From Klebsiella pneumoniae (GTDB lineage: Bacteria; Myxococcota_A; UBA796; SXON01), in contig CAMAXZ010000004.1 of the NCBI GenBank assembly GCA_945862325.1, positions 90,597 to 154,596 on the forward strand: DNA of 64,000 bases. Direction: 5' to 3'. Below the pieces are notes generated by a model. It was not told where the DNA came from and ran no database searches. It worked only from the letters and a program-made list of their open reading frames with translations. The translations under genes were made by a program, and so were the position numbers. Below, in pieces: positions 34,636 to 43,304 of the stretch. Every line of letters begins with the position of its first letter. Positions within the stretch are counted from its first letter, which is position 1.

Positions 34636-36204
34636 ATGTCGTCCACCCGCATCGAACGCCTGGAGCAGAGCTGCTCGGGGCGCGGCCCCCGCGTCGGCAT
34701 CGTGTCGATGTACGACGTCGAGAACAACGCGGTCCGCATCCTCGCGGCCACACTGCGTCGGGGCGGGCACCACGTCGCCGAGATCTACTTCAAGGACTGG
34801 GTGTCCAACCACATCGAGCCGGCGTCGGACGACGAGCTCGCCAACCTCGTGAAGGTGGTCAAGGACGAGCAGCTCGACATCGTGTGCGTGTCGATCCGCG
34901 CCAGCGCCTACTGGAACGCCGCGCGCATCCTCACCGAACACCTGCACGAGCAGCTCGACGTCGCCGTGCTGTGGGGCGGCATGCACCCCACCCTCGTGGG
35001 CGCCACGTGCGCCGAGTCGGCGGACCTCGTCCTCCAGGGCGAAGGCGAGTTCGCGTTGCTCGACCTCTGCGACCGGCTTCGCGACGGCACCCCCACGGGC
35101 GACACGCCGAACCTGACGTACGCGCAGGGCGATCGCGTGGTGAAGAACAAGCTTCGGCCGCTCGTCGAGAACCTCGACACCCTCGCCTACCGGGACTACA
35201 CGACCCACGCCCACAAGTACTTCTTGTGGGGTCGGAACATCACCAAGGGCGACCCGATGCACGGGGACCCGGTGTTCCAGATGATGGGCAGTCGCGGCTG
35301 CATCTACAAGTGCAGCTACTGCTACAACTCGACCTACAAGAAGGACGTGTACCCGGGCCAGAAGTGGTTCCGCGTCCGGTCGCCCGCGAGCATGGTCGAC
35401 GAGATCCGGAAGGCCCGCGACCACTGGAAGTTCAAGCGCATCCGGTTCGACGACGAGGTGTTCAACTTCCAGACCGACTGGCTCGAGGACTTCGTCACGC
35501 GCTACCCACGTGACGTCGGCCTGCCGTTCGAGGTGTTCATCGAGCCGAAGCTCGTGAACGAAGAGCGCATGACCATGCTGCGCGACGCCGGCCTGGTCAA
35601 CGTCTACATGGGCGTGCAGTCCAGCGAGCGCGTCACCGGCCACCTCTACGACCGCCGCGTGAAGAACAACACCATCGGCGAGATCGCCCAGCTCTTCCAC
35701 AAGCTCGGCATCAAGGGCCACTTCCAGCTCATCTTCGACGACCCGGTGTCGACCGACGAAGACAAGCAGAAGCTCTTCGAGCTGATCTCGGAGTTCCCGC
35801 ACCCGTTCGACCTCTACCTGTTCTCGATGACCGTGTTCCCCGGGTCCGAGCTCAACCACAAGCTCATCGAGTCGGGGCTGATCAGCGAGTACGACATCGA
35901 GGGCGTGGCGACGAAGACCTTCTATCAGCACCGGATCAACCTCGAGTTTCCGCGGCCGGTCGAGGACACCTTCTGGATCGCGCTCACGCAGCTGCTCAGC
36001 AAGCCGTTCGTGCCGCGCCAGCTGCTCAAGCCGCTCTCGAAGTCGAGCTTCCTCAAGAAGCACCCGTGGCCGCTGATCCAGGCCGCGCACGCCGCGAACT
36101 ACGTGAAGATGGGCACCACGGCGGCGCAGATGGTCGCCGACGGCGAGATGACGAAGACCCTGATGCGCCGCTGGCTGAGCTTCGACCGGGTGATCACGAC
36201 CTGA
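34636..36204 (+). CDS. B12-binding domain radical SAM enzyme
   Basis: A 522-residue protein. An N-terminal cobalamin-binding fold (residues ~18-150; GIVSMYDVENNAVRILAATLRRGGHHVAEIYF and later LWGGMHPTLVGATCAES) precedes the radical-SAM barrel. The [4Fe-4S] cluster ligands are Cys222, Cys226 and Cys229 in RGCIYKCSYCYN. GEGEFALLDLCDRL and the VYMGVQSSERVTGHLYDRRV segment are typical of class-B/P-methylase-type enzymes (BchE/HpnP/Fom3 relatives). Substrate unknown; methyl transfer or ring chemistry on a hydrophobic or envelope compound is inferred. The start is supported by GAGG 5 nt upstream. No natural-product cluster surrounds it. Confidence 0.9.
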   Translation: MSSTRIERLEQSCSGRGPRVGIVSMYDVENNAVRILAATLRRGGHHVAEIYFKDWVSNHIEPASDDELANLVKVVKDEQLDIVCVSIRASAYWNAARILTEHLHEQLDVAVLWGGMHPTLVGATCAESADLVLQGEGEFALLDLCDRLRDGTPTGDTPNLTYAQGDRVVKNKLRPLVENLDTLAYRDYTTHAHKYFLWGRNITKGDPMHGDPVFQMMGSRGCIYKCSYCYNSTYKKDVYPGQKWFRVRSPASMVDEIRKARDHWKFKRIRFDDEVFNFQTDWLEDFVTRYPRDVGLPFEVFIEPKLVNEERMTMLRDAGLVNVYMGVQSSERVTGHLYDRRVKNNTIGEIAQLFHKLGIKGHFQLIFDDPVSTDEDKQKLFELISEFPHPFDLYLFSMTVFPGSELNHKLIESGLISEYDIEGVATKTFYQHRINLEFPRPVEDTFWIALTQLLSKPFVPRQLLKPLSKSSFLKKHPWPLIQAAHAANYVKMGTTAAQMVADGEMTKTLMRRWLSFDRVITT

Positions 36205-36223
36205 CCGTGCGCTCGTGCGCGCG

Positions 36224-36364
36224 TCACCCGCGCGTCGCAGTGACCAGGAAGATCGGGTACTCCCGCTCGTCGCGGCGCACCACGCACGCCGTCTGGAAAC
36301 GCACGTCGGTCAAGCCAGCCGCTTCGAGCGCCGCGCCCAGCGCCGCCGGGGCTACCGAAGCCAC
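36224..36364 (-). other. Coding-like fragment in another frame downstream of the M55 gene
   Basis: A ~46-residue open stretch, VASVAPAALGAALEAAGLTDV continuing ...YPIFLVTATRG, lies in a different frame from the M55 gene and overlaps its last codons (GTG at 36363). It looks like the C-terminus of a Rossmann methyltransferase or similar enzyme and has protein-like composition. It could be a remnant or a frameshifted tail of the preceding gene. Confidence 0.3.
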
Positions 36365-37215
36365 CCCGCGGGCTCGTGGAACGCCTCGGTGATGCCGCGC
36401 CACAGCGTCGCGAGCGCATCGCGCGCCGTCGCGGCCGTGGCGCGCACCCGTCGATCCCCAACCCGCGCGAGGCCCGGCGCCGCGAGCAGCATGCGGTCCG
36501 CCATCTCCCGACGGTGGGTCTCCAGCTCGGCCACGACCGGCCCCGCGACGCGGAAAGGACGTACACCCCCCGCCTTCACGCGGCGCACCGCGCGGGAGGC
36601 CGCCGCGGCGATGCGAGGGGCGGTCGCGCGGGGGCCCCAACACTCCGCCAGGGTGACCCCCAGCGTGCGCTTGGTCACCGGCAGCTCCACGTCCTCGCCG
36701 AGGTCGGCGCGCGCCTCCGCGGCGAGGTCGTCGGCGCCGCACACCAGGGCCACGGGAACGCCGAAGTCCCCGCAGATCGCGGCGTTGATCGCCGTCTCCC
36801 CGAACACGATGCCGTTCACAGTGAGCTCGTGCACGATCGCGCCGGCCCAGGTGTGCGACAGGAGCCCGCCCGAAGTGCCGGCGCGGGAGTGGAAGCCCAG
36901 GAAGAACGCCAGGTCGAAGCGTTCGTCCAAGCCGGCGATCTGGCACAGGGGCTTCTGCGACCACTGCGCCGGCCCGCGCACGAGGCGGGCGACCGCGGGG
37001 AGATCTTCGAGGATGACATTGCGCATGTGCGCATGCCCCTCGGAGATCACCACCTCGTCGACCCCCTCCGCCACGGCGCCCTCGATCGCCGCGACGATGT
37101 CGCCGGTGAGCAGCCGACAACCCGCGTGGTAGGCGGCGCCGCCCTCGGGGACGAGCTGATCGCGATGGACGATGCCCGTCGCCCCCTCCATGTCGGCGCA
37201 GATGAAGAGCTTCAT
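36352..37215 (-). CDS. M55-family D-aminopeptidase (DppA-like)
   Basis: A 287-residue zinc peptidase of the DppA family, which removes D-amino acids from peptides such as D-Ala-D-Ala. Metal ligands are visible: Asp8 and Glu10 in the N-terminal MKLFICADMEGATGI motif, the His in ISEGHAHMRN, and the FHSRAGTSGGLLSHTW motif with its two His. The ATG overlaps the stop of the SnoaL-like gene (ATGA), which itself overlaps the S9 peptidase gene, so this is a coupled three-gene peptide-degradation operon. A role in recycling peptidoglycan-derived or predatory peptides is inferred. Note the coding-like fragment downstream in another frame. Confidence 0.93.
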   Translation of the reverse strand: MKLFICADMEGATGIVHRDQLVPEGGAAYHAGCRLLTGDIVAAIEGAVAEGVDEVVISEGHAHMRNVILEDLPAVARLVRGPAQWSQKPLCQIAGLDERFDLAFFLGFHSRAGTSGGLLSHTWAGAIVHELTVNGIVFGETAINAAICGDFGVPVALVCGADDLAAEARADLGEDVELPVTKRTLGVTLAECWGPRATAPRIAAAASRAVRRVKAGGVRPFRVAGPVVAELETHRREMADRMLLAAPGLARVGDRRVRATAATARDALATLWRGITEAFHEPAGWLR

Positions 37216-37568
37216 CCTTCGTCCTCCGTGAATCGAACGACGGCGATGCGGCCGTCGCGCACGGTGTAGGTGACCCGGACGCGCCCCTCACGGCGCTCGC
37301 CCGGCCGGGCCCGCCACCACCGCTCGTGGTCGATCACCGTGTCGCCGTCGACCACCCGACGATCGACGGCCGCGCCGAACTCGTCCCACGCCGCGAACGC
37401 CTCGGCGTAGGACGCGCGAAACGCCGCGGCGCCGTCGAGCGCGAGCGCACCGTCCCGACCGTACACCTGCACGTCGGCGCTGTAACAATCGCAGAAGGCG
37501 TCGACGTCGCGAAGGTTGTACGCGTCGAGCTGCGCCTGGGCGAGCGCTTCGGGCGACCGAACGCTCAC
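37212..37568 (-). CDS. SnoaL-like / NTF2-fold protein
   Basis: A 118-residue protein of the NTF2-like fold; the SnoaL-type pattern is clear: AQAQLDAYNLRDVDAFCDCYSADVQVYGRDGAL, then FRASYAEAFAAWDEFGAAVDRRVVDGDTVIDHERW and a C-terminal strand RVTYTVRDGRIAVVRFTED. Members are enzymes or ligand-binding proteins; no specific reaction can be assigned. The GTG start at 37568 overlaps the S9 peptidase stop by 4 bp (GTGA), which fixes the start choice over an earlier Met. Sandwiched between two peptidase genes. Confidence 0.85.
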   Translation of the reverse strand: MSVRSPEALAQAQLDAYNLRDVDAFCDCYSADVQVYGRDGALALDGAAAFRASYAEAFAAWDEFGAAVDRRVVDGDTVIDHERWWRARPGERREGRVRVTYTVRDGRIAVVRFTEDEG

Positions 37569-39694
37569 TTCACCGGCTCGTTCAGCTCGCGCCACAAGAA
37601 GGTGTAGGACAACGCCCACATCTTGGCGCGCTGGTCGTTGTTGGCCGCCCCGCCGTGACCGCCCTGCATGTTCTCCCAGTAGAGCACGTCATGGCCCATC
37701 GCGGCCATCTTCGCGTACATCTTCCGGGCGTGGCCGGGGTGCACGCGGTCGTCTCGCGTCGACGTGGTGAAGAACACGCGCGGGTAGCGCCCGTCGGCGC
37801 GGACGAGGTGGTAGGGCGAGAACGTCTGGATGAACGCCCACTGCGCGGGATCGTCCGGGTCCCCGTACTCGCCCATCCAGGACGCGCCGGCGAGGAGCTT
37901 GGAGTAGCGCCGCATGTCGAGCAGCGGCACCTGACACAGGATCGCCTTGTAGAGCTGCGGCCAACCCACCGCCATGTTGCCCATCAACAGGCCGCCGTTG
38001 CTCCCGCCCTTGGCGCCGAGGTGCGCGGGGGTCGTGACCTTGCGATCGATCAAATCCTGGGAAACGGCCGCGAAGTCTTCGTAGGCCCGGGGGCGGTTGG
38101 CCTTGAGCGCCGCCTGGTGCCACTGCGGCCCGAACTCGCCGCCACCGCGGATGTTCGCCTGCACGTACACGCCTCCCCGCTCGAGCCAGGCGGCGCCGAG
38201 CGCGGCGTTGTAGGCAGGCAGGCGGGAGACCTCGAAGCCGCCGTAACCGTCGATCAACGTCGGGTTCTTTCCGTCGAGCGCGATGCCCTTCTTCGACACC
38301 TGGAAGTACGGGACCTTCGTACCGTCCTTGCTGGTGGCCTCGAACTGCTGGACCTCGAGGTTCGCGCTGTCGAACAAGGCCGGCAGGGCCTTGAGCGGCG
38401 ACGGCGCGGGCGCCCCTGGCGCCGCCGACCCGATCGCCAGCGTGGACGGGGTCAGGAAGTCCGTCACGTACACGAAGACCTCGTCGGAGGTGTCGTCGTC
38501 GACCGCCCAGACCGACACGTCGCCCATGTCGGGCAACCCCGCGATCGGGGAGCGCGCGAACGTGTTTCCGGCGGGCGTCAGGACCTCGGACCGGCTGCGC
38601 ACGTTGTCGAGGATCGACAGGACGATGTGGCTCTTGGTCGTCGCGAAGCCCTGGAGGGAGCGACGGGCCGTGGGCGCGAAGAGCACCTGGAACGTGCGGT
38701 CGCCCGCGAGGAACGCGTCGAGCCGGATCGCCGCGAGGCCACCGGCGGGGAGGGTCTGGCCGCCGACGGTCCAGTCCGTGCGGAGGTTGACGAGCAGCCA
38801 CTCGCGCCAGGCGCTCACGTTTGCGTCGAGCGGGACATCCAGCTTGATCGTCCCGTTGTCGCGGACGAGCAACGTCGTCGACGAGTAGAAGGTGTGCGCC
38901 TTGGTGATGAACTCCCGGTGGAACCCGGGGGTGTGGTCGACCCACGCCGACACCGAGACGTCCGCCGCCACGCCATCGTCCACGACCGCCGCGTCCGCGA
39001 GGGGGGTTCCGCGCTTCCAACGCCGGACCTGTCGCGGATATCCCGAGTCGGTCAGGGTGTTCGCGCCCCAATCGGTGCCGACGTACAGGGTGTCCGCGTC
39101 AATCCACGCGACGTCGGACTTGGCGGTCGGGACGACGAAGCCGCCCTCGACGAAGCGCTTGTCGACCGTGTCGAACTCGCGCTTGACGTCGGCGTCCGTG
39201 CCGCCGTCGGACAGGGCGACCATGCACCGGCGGTACTCGGGCGGAAGGCACTGGGCGCCGTGCCAGACCCAGGTTTTTCCCTCGGTCTTGGACAGGGCGT
39301 CGACGTCGAGCACGACCTCCCACGCCGGGGCCGCCGTCGCGAACGACGCGCGCGTGGTCCGGCGCCAGACGCCCTGGACGTTGTTCTTGTCCTGCCAGAA
39401 ATTGTACCAGGCGTCGCCCAGCACGCCCGGAGTCGGGATGCGGGCGTCGGAATTCAGGATCGTGAGGACCCGATCCCGCATCGGCGCGTAGGACGGATCC
39501 GCCGTGAGCTCACGCTCGGCGACCGCGTCCTGCTTCTTCACCCACGCGAGCGCCTTCCGGCCGTCGACCTCTTCGAGCCAGAGGTAGGGGTCGTCCGCGA
39601 CGATCGCCGCGTCCGCCGCGGCGGGCTTCGTCGAAGTGGGCTTCGCCGCGGCAGGCGCCACGGCGAAGGCGAAGAGGGCAAGCACGAACCACAT
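37565..39694 (-). CDS. Secreted prolyl oligopeptidase family serine peptidase (S9A)
   Basis: A 709-residue exported enzyme. The signal peptide MWFVLALFAFAVAPAAA has no basic residue; GGAG lies 7 nt upstream of the ATG. The N-terminal PYLWLEEVDGRKALAWVKKQDAVAE segment is specific to POP-family peptidases, a seven-bladed propeller follows, and the alpha/beta-hydrolase domain carries catalytic Ser565 in GGSNGG, the Asp in TSTRDDRVHPGHARK and the His in QGGHGG. It cleaves after Pro in short peptides in the periplasm or outside. The stop overlaps the SnoaL-like gene by 4 bp. Confidence 0.95.
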   Translation of the reverse strand: MWFVLALFAFAVAPAAAKPTSTKPAAADAAIVADDPYLWLEEVDGRKALAWVKKQDAVAERELTADPSYAPMRDRVLTILNSDARIPTPGVLGDAWYNFWQDKNNVQGVWRRTTRASFATAAPAWEVVLDVDALSKTEGKTWVWHGAQCLPPEYRRCMVALSDGGTDADVKREFDTVDKRFVEGGFVVPTAKSDVAWIDADTLYVGTDWGANTLTDSGYPRQVRRWKRGTPLADAAVVDDGVAADVSVSAWVDHTPGFHREFITKAHTFYSSTTLLVRDNGTIKLDVPLDANVSAWREWLLVNLRTDWTVGGQTLPAGGLAAIRLDAFLAGDRTFQVLFAPTARRSLQGFATTKSHIVLSILDNVRSRSEVLTPAGNTFARSPIAGLPDMGDVSVWAVDDDTSDEVFVYVTDFLTPSTLAIGSAAPGAPAPSPLKALPALFDSANLEVQQFEATSKDGTKVPYFQVSKKGIALDGKNPTLIDGYGGFEVSRLPAYNAALGAAWLERGGVYVQANIRGGGEFGPQWHQAALKANRPRAYEDFAAVSQDLIDRKVTTPAHLGAKGGSNGGLLMGNMAVGWPQLYKAILCQVPLLDMRRYSKLLAGASWMGEYGDPDDPAQWAFIQTFSPYHLVRADGRYPRVFFTTSTRDDRVHPGHARKMYAKMAAMGHDVLYWENMQGGHGGAANNDQRAKMWALSYTFLWRELNEPVK

Positions 39695-39736
39695 GGCGGA
39701 GCTCCGAGGGAGCGCAGCGTAGCGGAGCGGCGGTGC

Positions 39737-40300
39737 TCAGGCGATGCGGACGTCGTACTCGTATTGCAAGGTGGTCGGGGTGTCCGACGTCGGCGTGATG
39801 ACCCAGGTGATCTCCGCCGCCCCGCCGGTGGCGGCCTTGGGCCACGGAAGCGAGCCCGAGAAGTAGTACTTCTCGCGGAGGACGCCGTTCGTCGCCATGC
39901 CGACCTCGACGTACCCCACCCACGTCGTCGAACCCTGCGTGGCGGTGATCTTGTAGACCCGCGGGGCGTGGTAGCGGTTGAGCAGGGGCGCCACCTTCGC
40001 GGCGATCCAGCTCGTCGGCAAGATGCCGTTCGCGCTCACGCGCGTGATGACGATCTTCTTGAGGGGGTTCGCCGGCGCGGTGCGGGTGGTGTCGACCGAG
40101 ACGAACCACTCGCGCCCGCTGTCGGTGAGCCAGGGCCACGCCTGGTCCGGCGTGGAGGTGGGGGACTCGAACAGCTCCTCCCACGTCTTGGTGGTGGCGT
40201 CATATGCGCTCGTCCAGCCCCAACCGCCGTCCTGCCAGGCGTTCTGCGTGCCTGCCGCTCGGAACTTCAGAAACCAGACCACGTCGCCATTCAAGTACAT
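39737..40300 (-). CDS. Hypothetical protein, unusual Trp/Thr-rich composition
   Basis: A 187-residue protein with no recognised family and no signal peptide. The N-terminus is MYLNGDVVWFLKFRAAGTQN. It is rich in Trp, Tyr, Thr and Ser, with strands such as PRVYKITATQGSTTWVGYVEVG and AAEITWVITPTSDTPTTLQYEYDVRI, so an all-beta fold is likely. A TATGAT -10-like hexamer lies at 40324-40319 on this strand, right at the end of the kinase gene, ~18 bp before the ATG; the matching -35 is weak. It uses more A/T-ending codons than its neighbours, a possible sign of transfer. It sits between a kinase and the S9 operon, on the same strand. Confidence 0.6.
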   Translation of the reverse strand: MYLNGDVVWFLKFRAAGTQNAWQDGGWGWTSAYDATTKTWEELFESPTSTPDQAWPWLTDSGREWFVSVDTTRTAPANPLKKIVITRVSANGILPTSWIAAKVAPLLNRYHAPRVYKITATQGSTTWVGYVEVGMATNGVLREKYYFSGSLPWPKAATGGAAEITWVITPTSDTPTTLQYEYDVRIA

Positions 40301-40319
40301 AGAACCTACTACGCCCGCA

Positions 40320-43262
40320 TCATAGCGCGAGCGCCTCCACGGGCGACAAGAGCACGAGCCGCCGATGGGGATCCATCCCCACGAGCACGCTCCAGGCGTG
40401 ATCCCGCGCTGCGGCAGCCTCGACGCCGAGGGGCCCGGCCAGGAGCGCGCCCACCTCGAGCGCGGCGCGCGGCGTGCCGAGGGCCGTCGCGAGCACGCGC
40501 CGGAGGTCGATGGCCGGCGCGCCGAGGTGTGCAGCAAGAGCAGCGCCCACCGCCCACGCCGGGCCTTGCCCGAGCGCCTCGGAGGTCCGCGCGGCCCGCT
40601 CCGCGAGGTCACGCGCGCGCTCTCGGCGCCCGGTCCGCCACGCGACCGCGGCCTCGTTCAGCAGAATCGGCGCCAGAACGCCCGGCATCCCGAGGAGCTC
40701 CACGGCGTCGATGAGCGCGAGGTCGGGCGCGCCGGCCGCGTCGAGCCGCCCGAGGCGGTACTCGATCGTGCGCGCGCCGACCCGGGCGAACGCCTCGAGC
40801 ACGGAGATCCGGTTCGCCTCCGCGAGCGACGCCGCCTCCTCGAAGTGTGGCAGCGCGCGGTCGTAGGCCAGGGCCTCCCGGGCGGCGAGCCCCGCGTTCA
40901 CGCGCGACGCGATGCTCCGAAGGAGGGACGGGTCGGACGCGAGCGCGCGCTCGTGCGCGGCCAAGGCCTGCTCGAAGCGCCCCGCGTGGTATGCCACCAA
41001 GCCGAGCCAGGTCTGGCGCCGCCGGTCCAGGGCGCTGCCGACGGGCGGGTCGAGGGCGGCGACGGCCGCCTCCGCGGCCGCAGGATCCCGTGCGGCAAGG
41101 CCGCGGATCGGCACGAGGATCCGGTATGCCTCGAGCTCCTCGTCGTCCGTGGGCGAGAGGTCGACGTCGGTCGCCCGACGCGCGGCCCCGGACTGCGCGA
41201 GCCCCCACGCCTCGACGAGGGCGCCGGCCGCCGGGTCGTGGGGCAGGACCGTGTGGGCCACCCGCCGAAGCGAGCCCGCGTTGCCATCGGAGAGCGCGGC
41301 GCGGGCCAGCGCGCGGGCCAGCGCGCGGGCCCGATCGAGCTCCGACGCCGGGAGCGACCCGAGCGCGACCTCGAGGAGGGAAGTCGCGGTGCCCGGCCGC
41401 CCTTCGTCGATCAGCCGGGTGCCGACCAGGAGCGCTTCGTCCGCGAGCCCCGTGAGATCGCCCGCCGTCGCGAGGAGCGCGAGCCGCCCGCGGGCCCCTG
41501 GTGGCAGGGCCTCGGCGAGGCAGCGATGAACCCGCCTTCGCTCGCGCTCGGTCCAGCGCCGCAGCGCGGTTGGAACGAGCACCGCCTCGACGCTGCCGTC
41601 GGCGCCGATCCGCGCGGCGCCGGTCGCGCACAGCTCTTCGAGCTCCGCGCGCAGCTCCCACGCGGTCATCCCGGTGGCGTCGACGAGCAGCGCTTCGCTC
41701 GCGCCCGCGCCGGCCGCGTGGATCCACCCGAGGAGATCGTCGAGGGGCTCGTCGAGGTTCGCGGTGGCGGCGACCGTGTGGAAGGGGACGAGGCCCAGCG
41801 CCACGCGCTCGAGCGGCGCCCGATTCGCGCGAAGGCGCTCGCCGTCCCAACGCACGACTTCGGCAAAGAGCCACGCTTCCACCTCGGCCTCGACCCGCCC
41901 CGGGTGACCCGCGGTGCGCGCGTGGAGCGCGGCGGCGCCGTCCGAAGGGAAGTGGTGGACGACCTCGGGCCCGTGGAACAGCTCCGCGAGCCCGGCCGCG
42001 TCGAGCAGCGCGGGGCGCAGATCCCCCGGCGCGTCCACCGCGCGCAGGACGGCCCCCCCGTCCCGAACACGATCGAGCAGGGAACAGGTGATCCGGTCGA
42101 TCGCGCCGCCGGCGACGTCCGCCACGAACACCTCGCCAGCCGCCAGGCGCCGACGCACCTCCGCCTCGGCGTCGGCGGGGACGAGGCCGCCGACGACGGG
42201 CCTCAGGCTCTCCAAGCCTCGTTTGCCGCCCGGCACGACGTGGACGACGCGGCCGTCGGCGACGAGGGCCTCCGCAACCTCGTCGAGCACGCGCGTGCGA
42301 CCGCTGCCGGCGGCGCCGCCGACGTCCACCGACCTGCCCGCCCGCGCGGCCGTCACCACACGGTCGATGACGTCGCGCGACCCGACCCACGGCAGTCGGC
42401 GCGGCCGGGGTACTCCGCCGAGGGCGAGGACCGCGGCGGTCGCCGTCGGGATCCGATGCGCGGGGTCCCTCGCGAGCAGGCGATCGATCACCGACGCCAC
42501 GTCGGGCGGGACCCCCTTCGCGCGCTCGGCGAGCGGGGGCGCGTCGCGCGTGCGGCTCGCCAGGAGCTCCTCGATCGAGCCGACCGTGAACGGCGTCGCC
42601 CCCGAGAGCGCCTCGTAGATCATCGCGCCGACCGCCCAGAGGTCCGCGCGGGCGTCGACGTCGCCGCCGATGACCTGCTCCGGCGCGAGGTAGGCCGGGG
42701 TGCCGACGATGGCGTGCGCTCTGGTGATCGTGTTCCCGAGCGGTTGCCCACGCGCCATGCCAAAGTCGAGGACGGTCACGCGGTCGCCGTCGACGAGCAC
42801 GTTGGCGGGCTTGAGGTCGCGGTGGACGAGGCCGTTGGCGTGCACGCCGCCCAGCGCGCGCAACAGCGCGATGACGGCTGGGGCCAGCGTGGCCCAGTCG
42901 CTGGGGGTGGCCCGCCCGGGGAACGGCGTGCCGGGCGCGATCTCCATCGAGATGTACGCGCCGCCGCGGTAGTCGCCCGCGTCGAGCAGCTTGACGATGC
43001 CGGGGTGCTGGAGAAGGCGCATCGCCGCGATCTCCCGGCACACCCGCTCATCGGCGAGGCCCGCCCCGCGTCCGAGCAGCTTCAAGGCGACCTCGGCGCC
43101 GGTGGCCTCGTCGACGGCCCGCCAGACCTCTCCGAAGCCGCCCGAACCGAGCCGAGCCTCGAGCCGGTACCGACCCGCGACGCGCATCGCGGCCTCCGCC
43201 GCGCGAGCGCCCTCGAAGCCGAACGTGGCGGTGTCGAGCTCGTCGACCCGGTAGGTGGACAC
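40320..43262 (-). CDS. Ser/Thr protein kinase with NTPase-like and TPR-like C-terminal region
   Basis: A 980-residue, probably cytoplasmic signalling protein. The kinase domain (residues ~30-290) has the glycine loop LGSGGFGEVW, VALKLLG, catalytic LVHRDLKPANVLV and DFGMARG; all key residues are present. A STAND/AAA-like NTPase part follows, whose P-loop reads GGAAGSGRTRVL, with Arg in place of the Walker A Lys, so nucleotide binding may be impaired. The C-terminal ~400 residues are Ala/Leu/Arg-rich helical repeats of TPR type (ALAAHERALASDPSLLRSIA, LPHFEEAASLAEANR). This kinase-STAND-TPR layout is frequent in myxobacteria; partners unknown. Confidence 0.88.
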   Translation of the reverse strand: MSTYRVDELDTATFGFEGARAAEAAMRVAGRYRLEARLGSGGFGEVWRAVDEATGAEVALKLLGRGAGLADERVCREIAAMRLLQHPGIVKLLDAGDYRGGAYISMEIAPGTPFPGRATPSDWATLAPAVIALLRALGGVHANGLVHRDLKPANVLVDGDRVTVLDFGMARGQPLGNTITRAHAIVGTPAYLAPEQVIGGDVDARADLWAVGAMIYEALSGATPFTVGSIEELLASRTRDAPPLAERAKGVPPDVASVIDRLLARDPAHRIPTATAAVLALGGVPRPRRLPWVGSRDVIDRVVTAARAGRSVDVGGAAGSGRTRVLDEVAEALVADGRVVHVVPGGKRGLESLRPVVGGLVPADAEAEVRRRLAAGEVFVADVAGGAIDRITCSLLDRVRDGGAVLRAVDAPGDLRPALLDAAGLAELFHGPEVVHHFPSDGAAALHARTAGHPGRVEAEVEAWLFAEVVRWDGERLRANRAPLERVALGLVPFHTVAATANLDEPLDDLLGWIHAAGAGASEALLVDATGMTAWELRAELEELCATGAARIGADGSVEAVLVPTALRRWTERERRRVHRCLAEALPPGARGRLALLATAGDLTGLADEALLVGTRLIDEGRPGTATSLLEVALGSLPASELDRARALARALARAALSDGNAGSLRRVAHTVLPHDPAAGALVEAWGLAQSGAARRATDVDLSPTDDEELEAYRILVPIRGLAARDPAAAEAAVAALDPPVGSALDRRRQTWLGLVAYHAGRFEQALAAHERALASDPSLLRSIASRVNAGLAAREALAYDRALPHFEEAASLAEANRISVLEAFARVGARTIEYRLGRLDAAGAPDLALIDAVELLGMPGVLAPILLNEAAVAWRTGRRERARDLAERAARTSEALGQGPAWAVGAALAAHLGAPAIDLRRVLATALGTPRAALEVGALLAGPLGVEAAAARDHAWSVLVGMDPHRRLVLLSPVEALAL

Positions 43263-43304
43263 CCATGGGGCCTAACGTGCGACCAGAGCCGCGCGGTGAC
43301 GCGC

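Noticed and set aside
41280..41330. Short tandem repeat GCGCGGGCCA in the kinase gene
   Set aside because: It encodes a helical ALARALAR stretch in the TPR region and is explained by coding low complexity.
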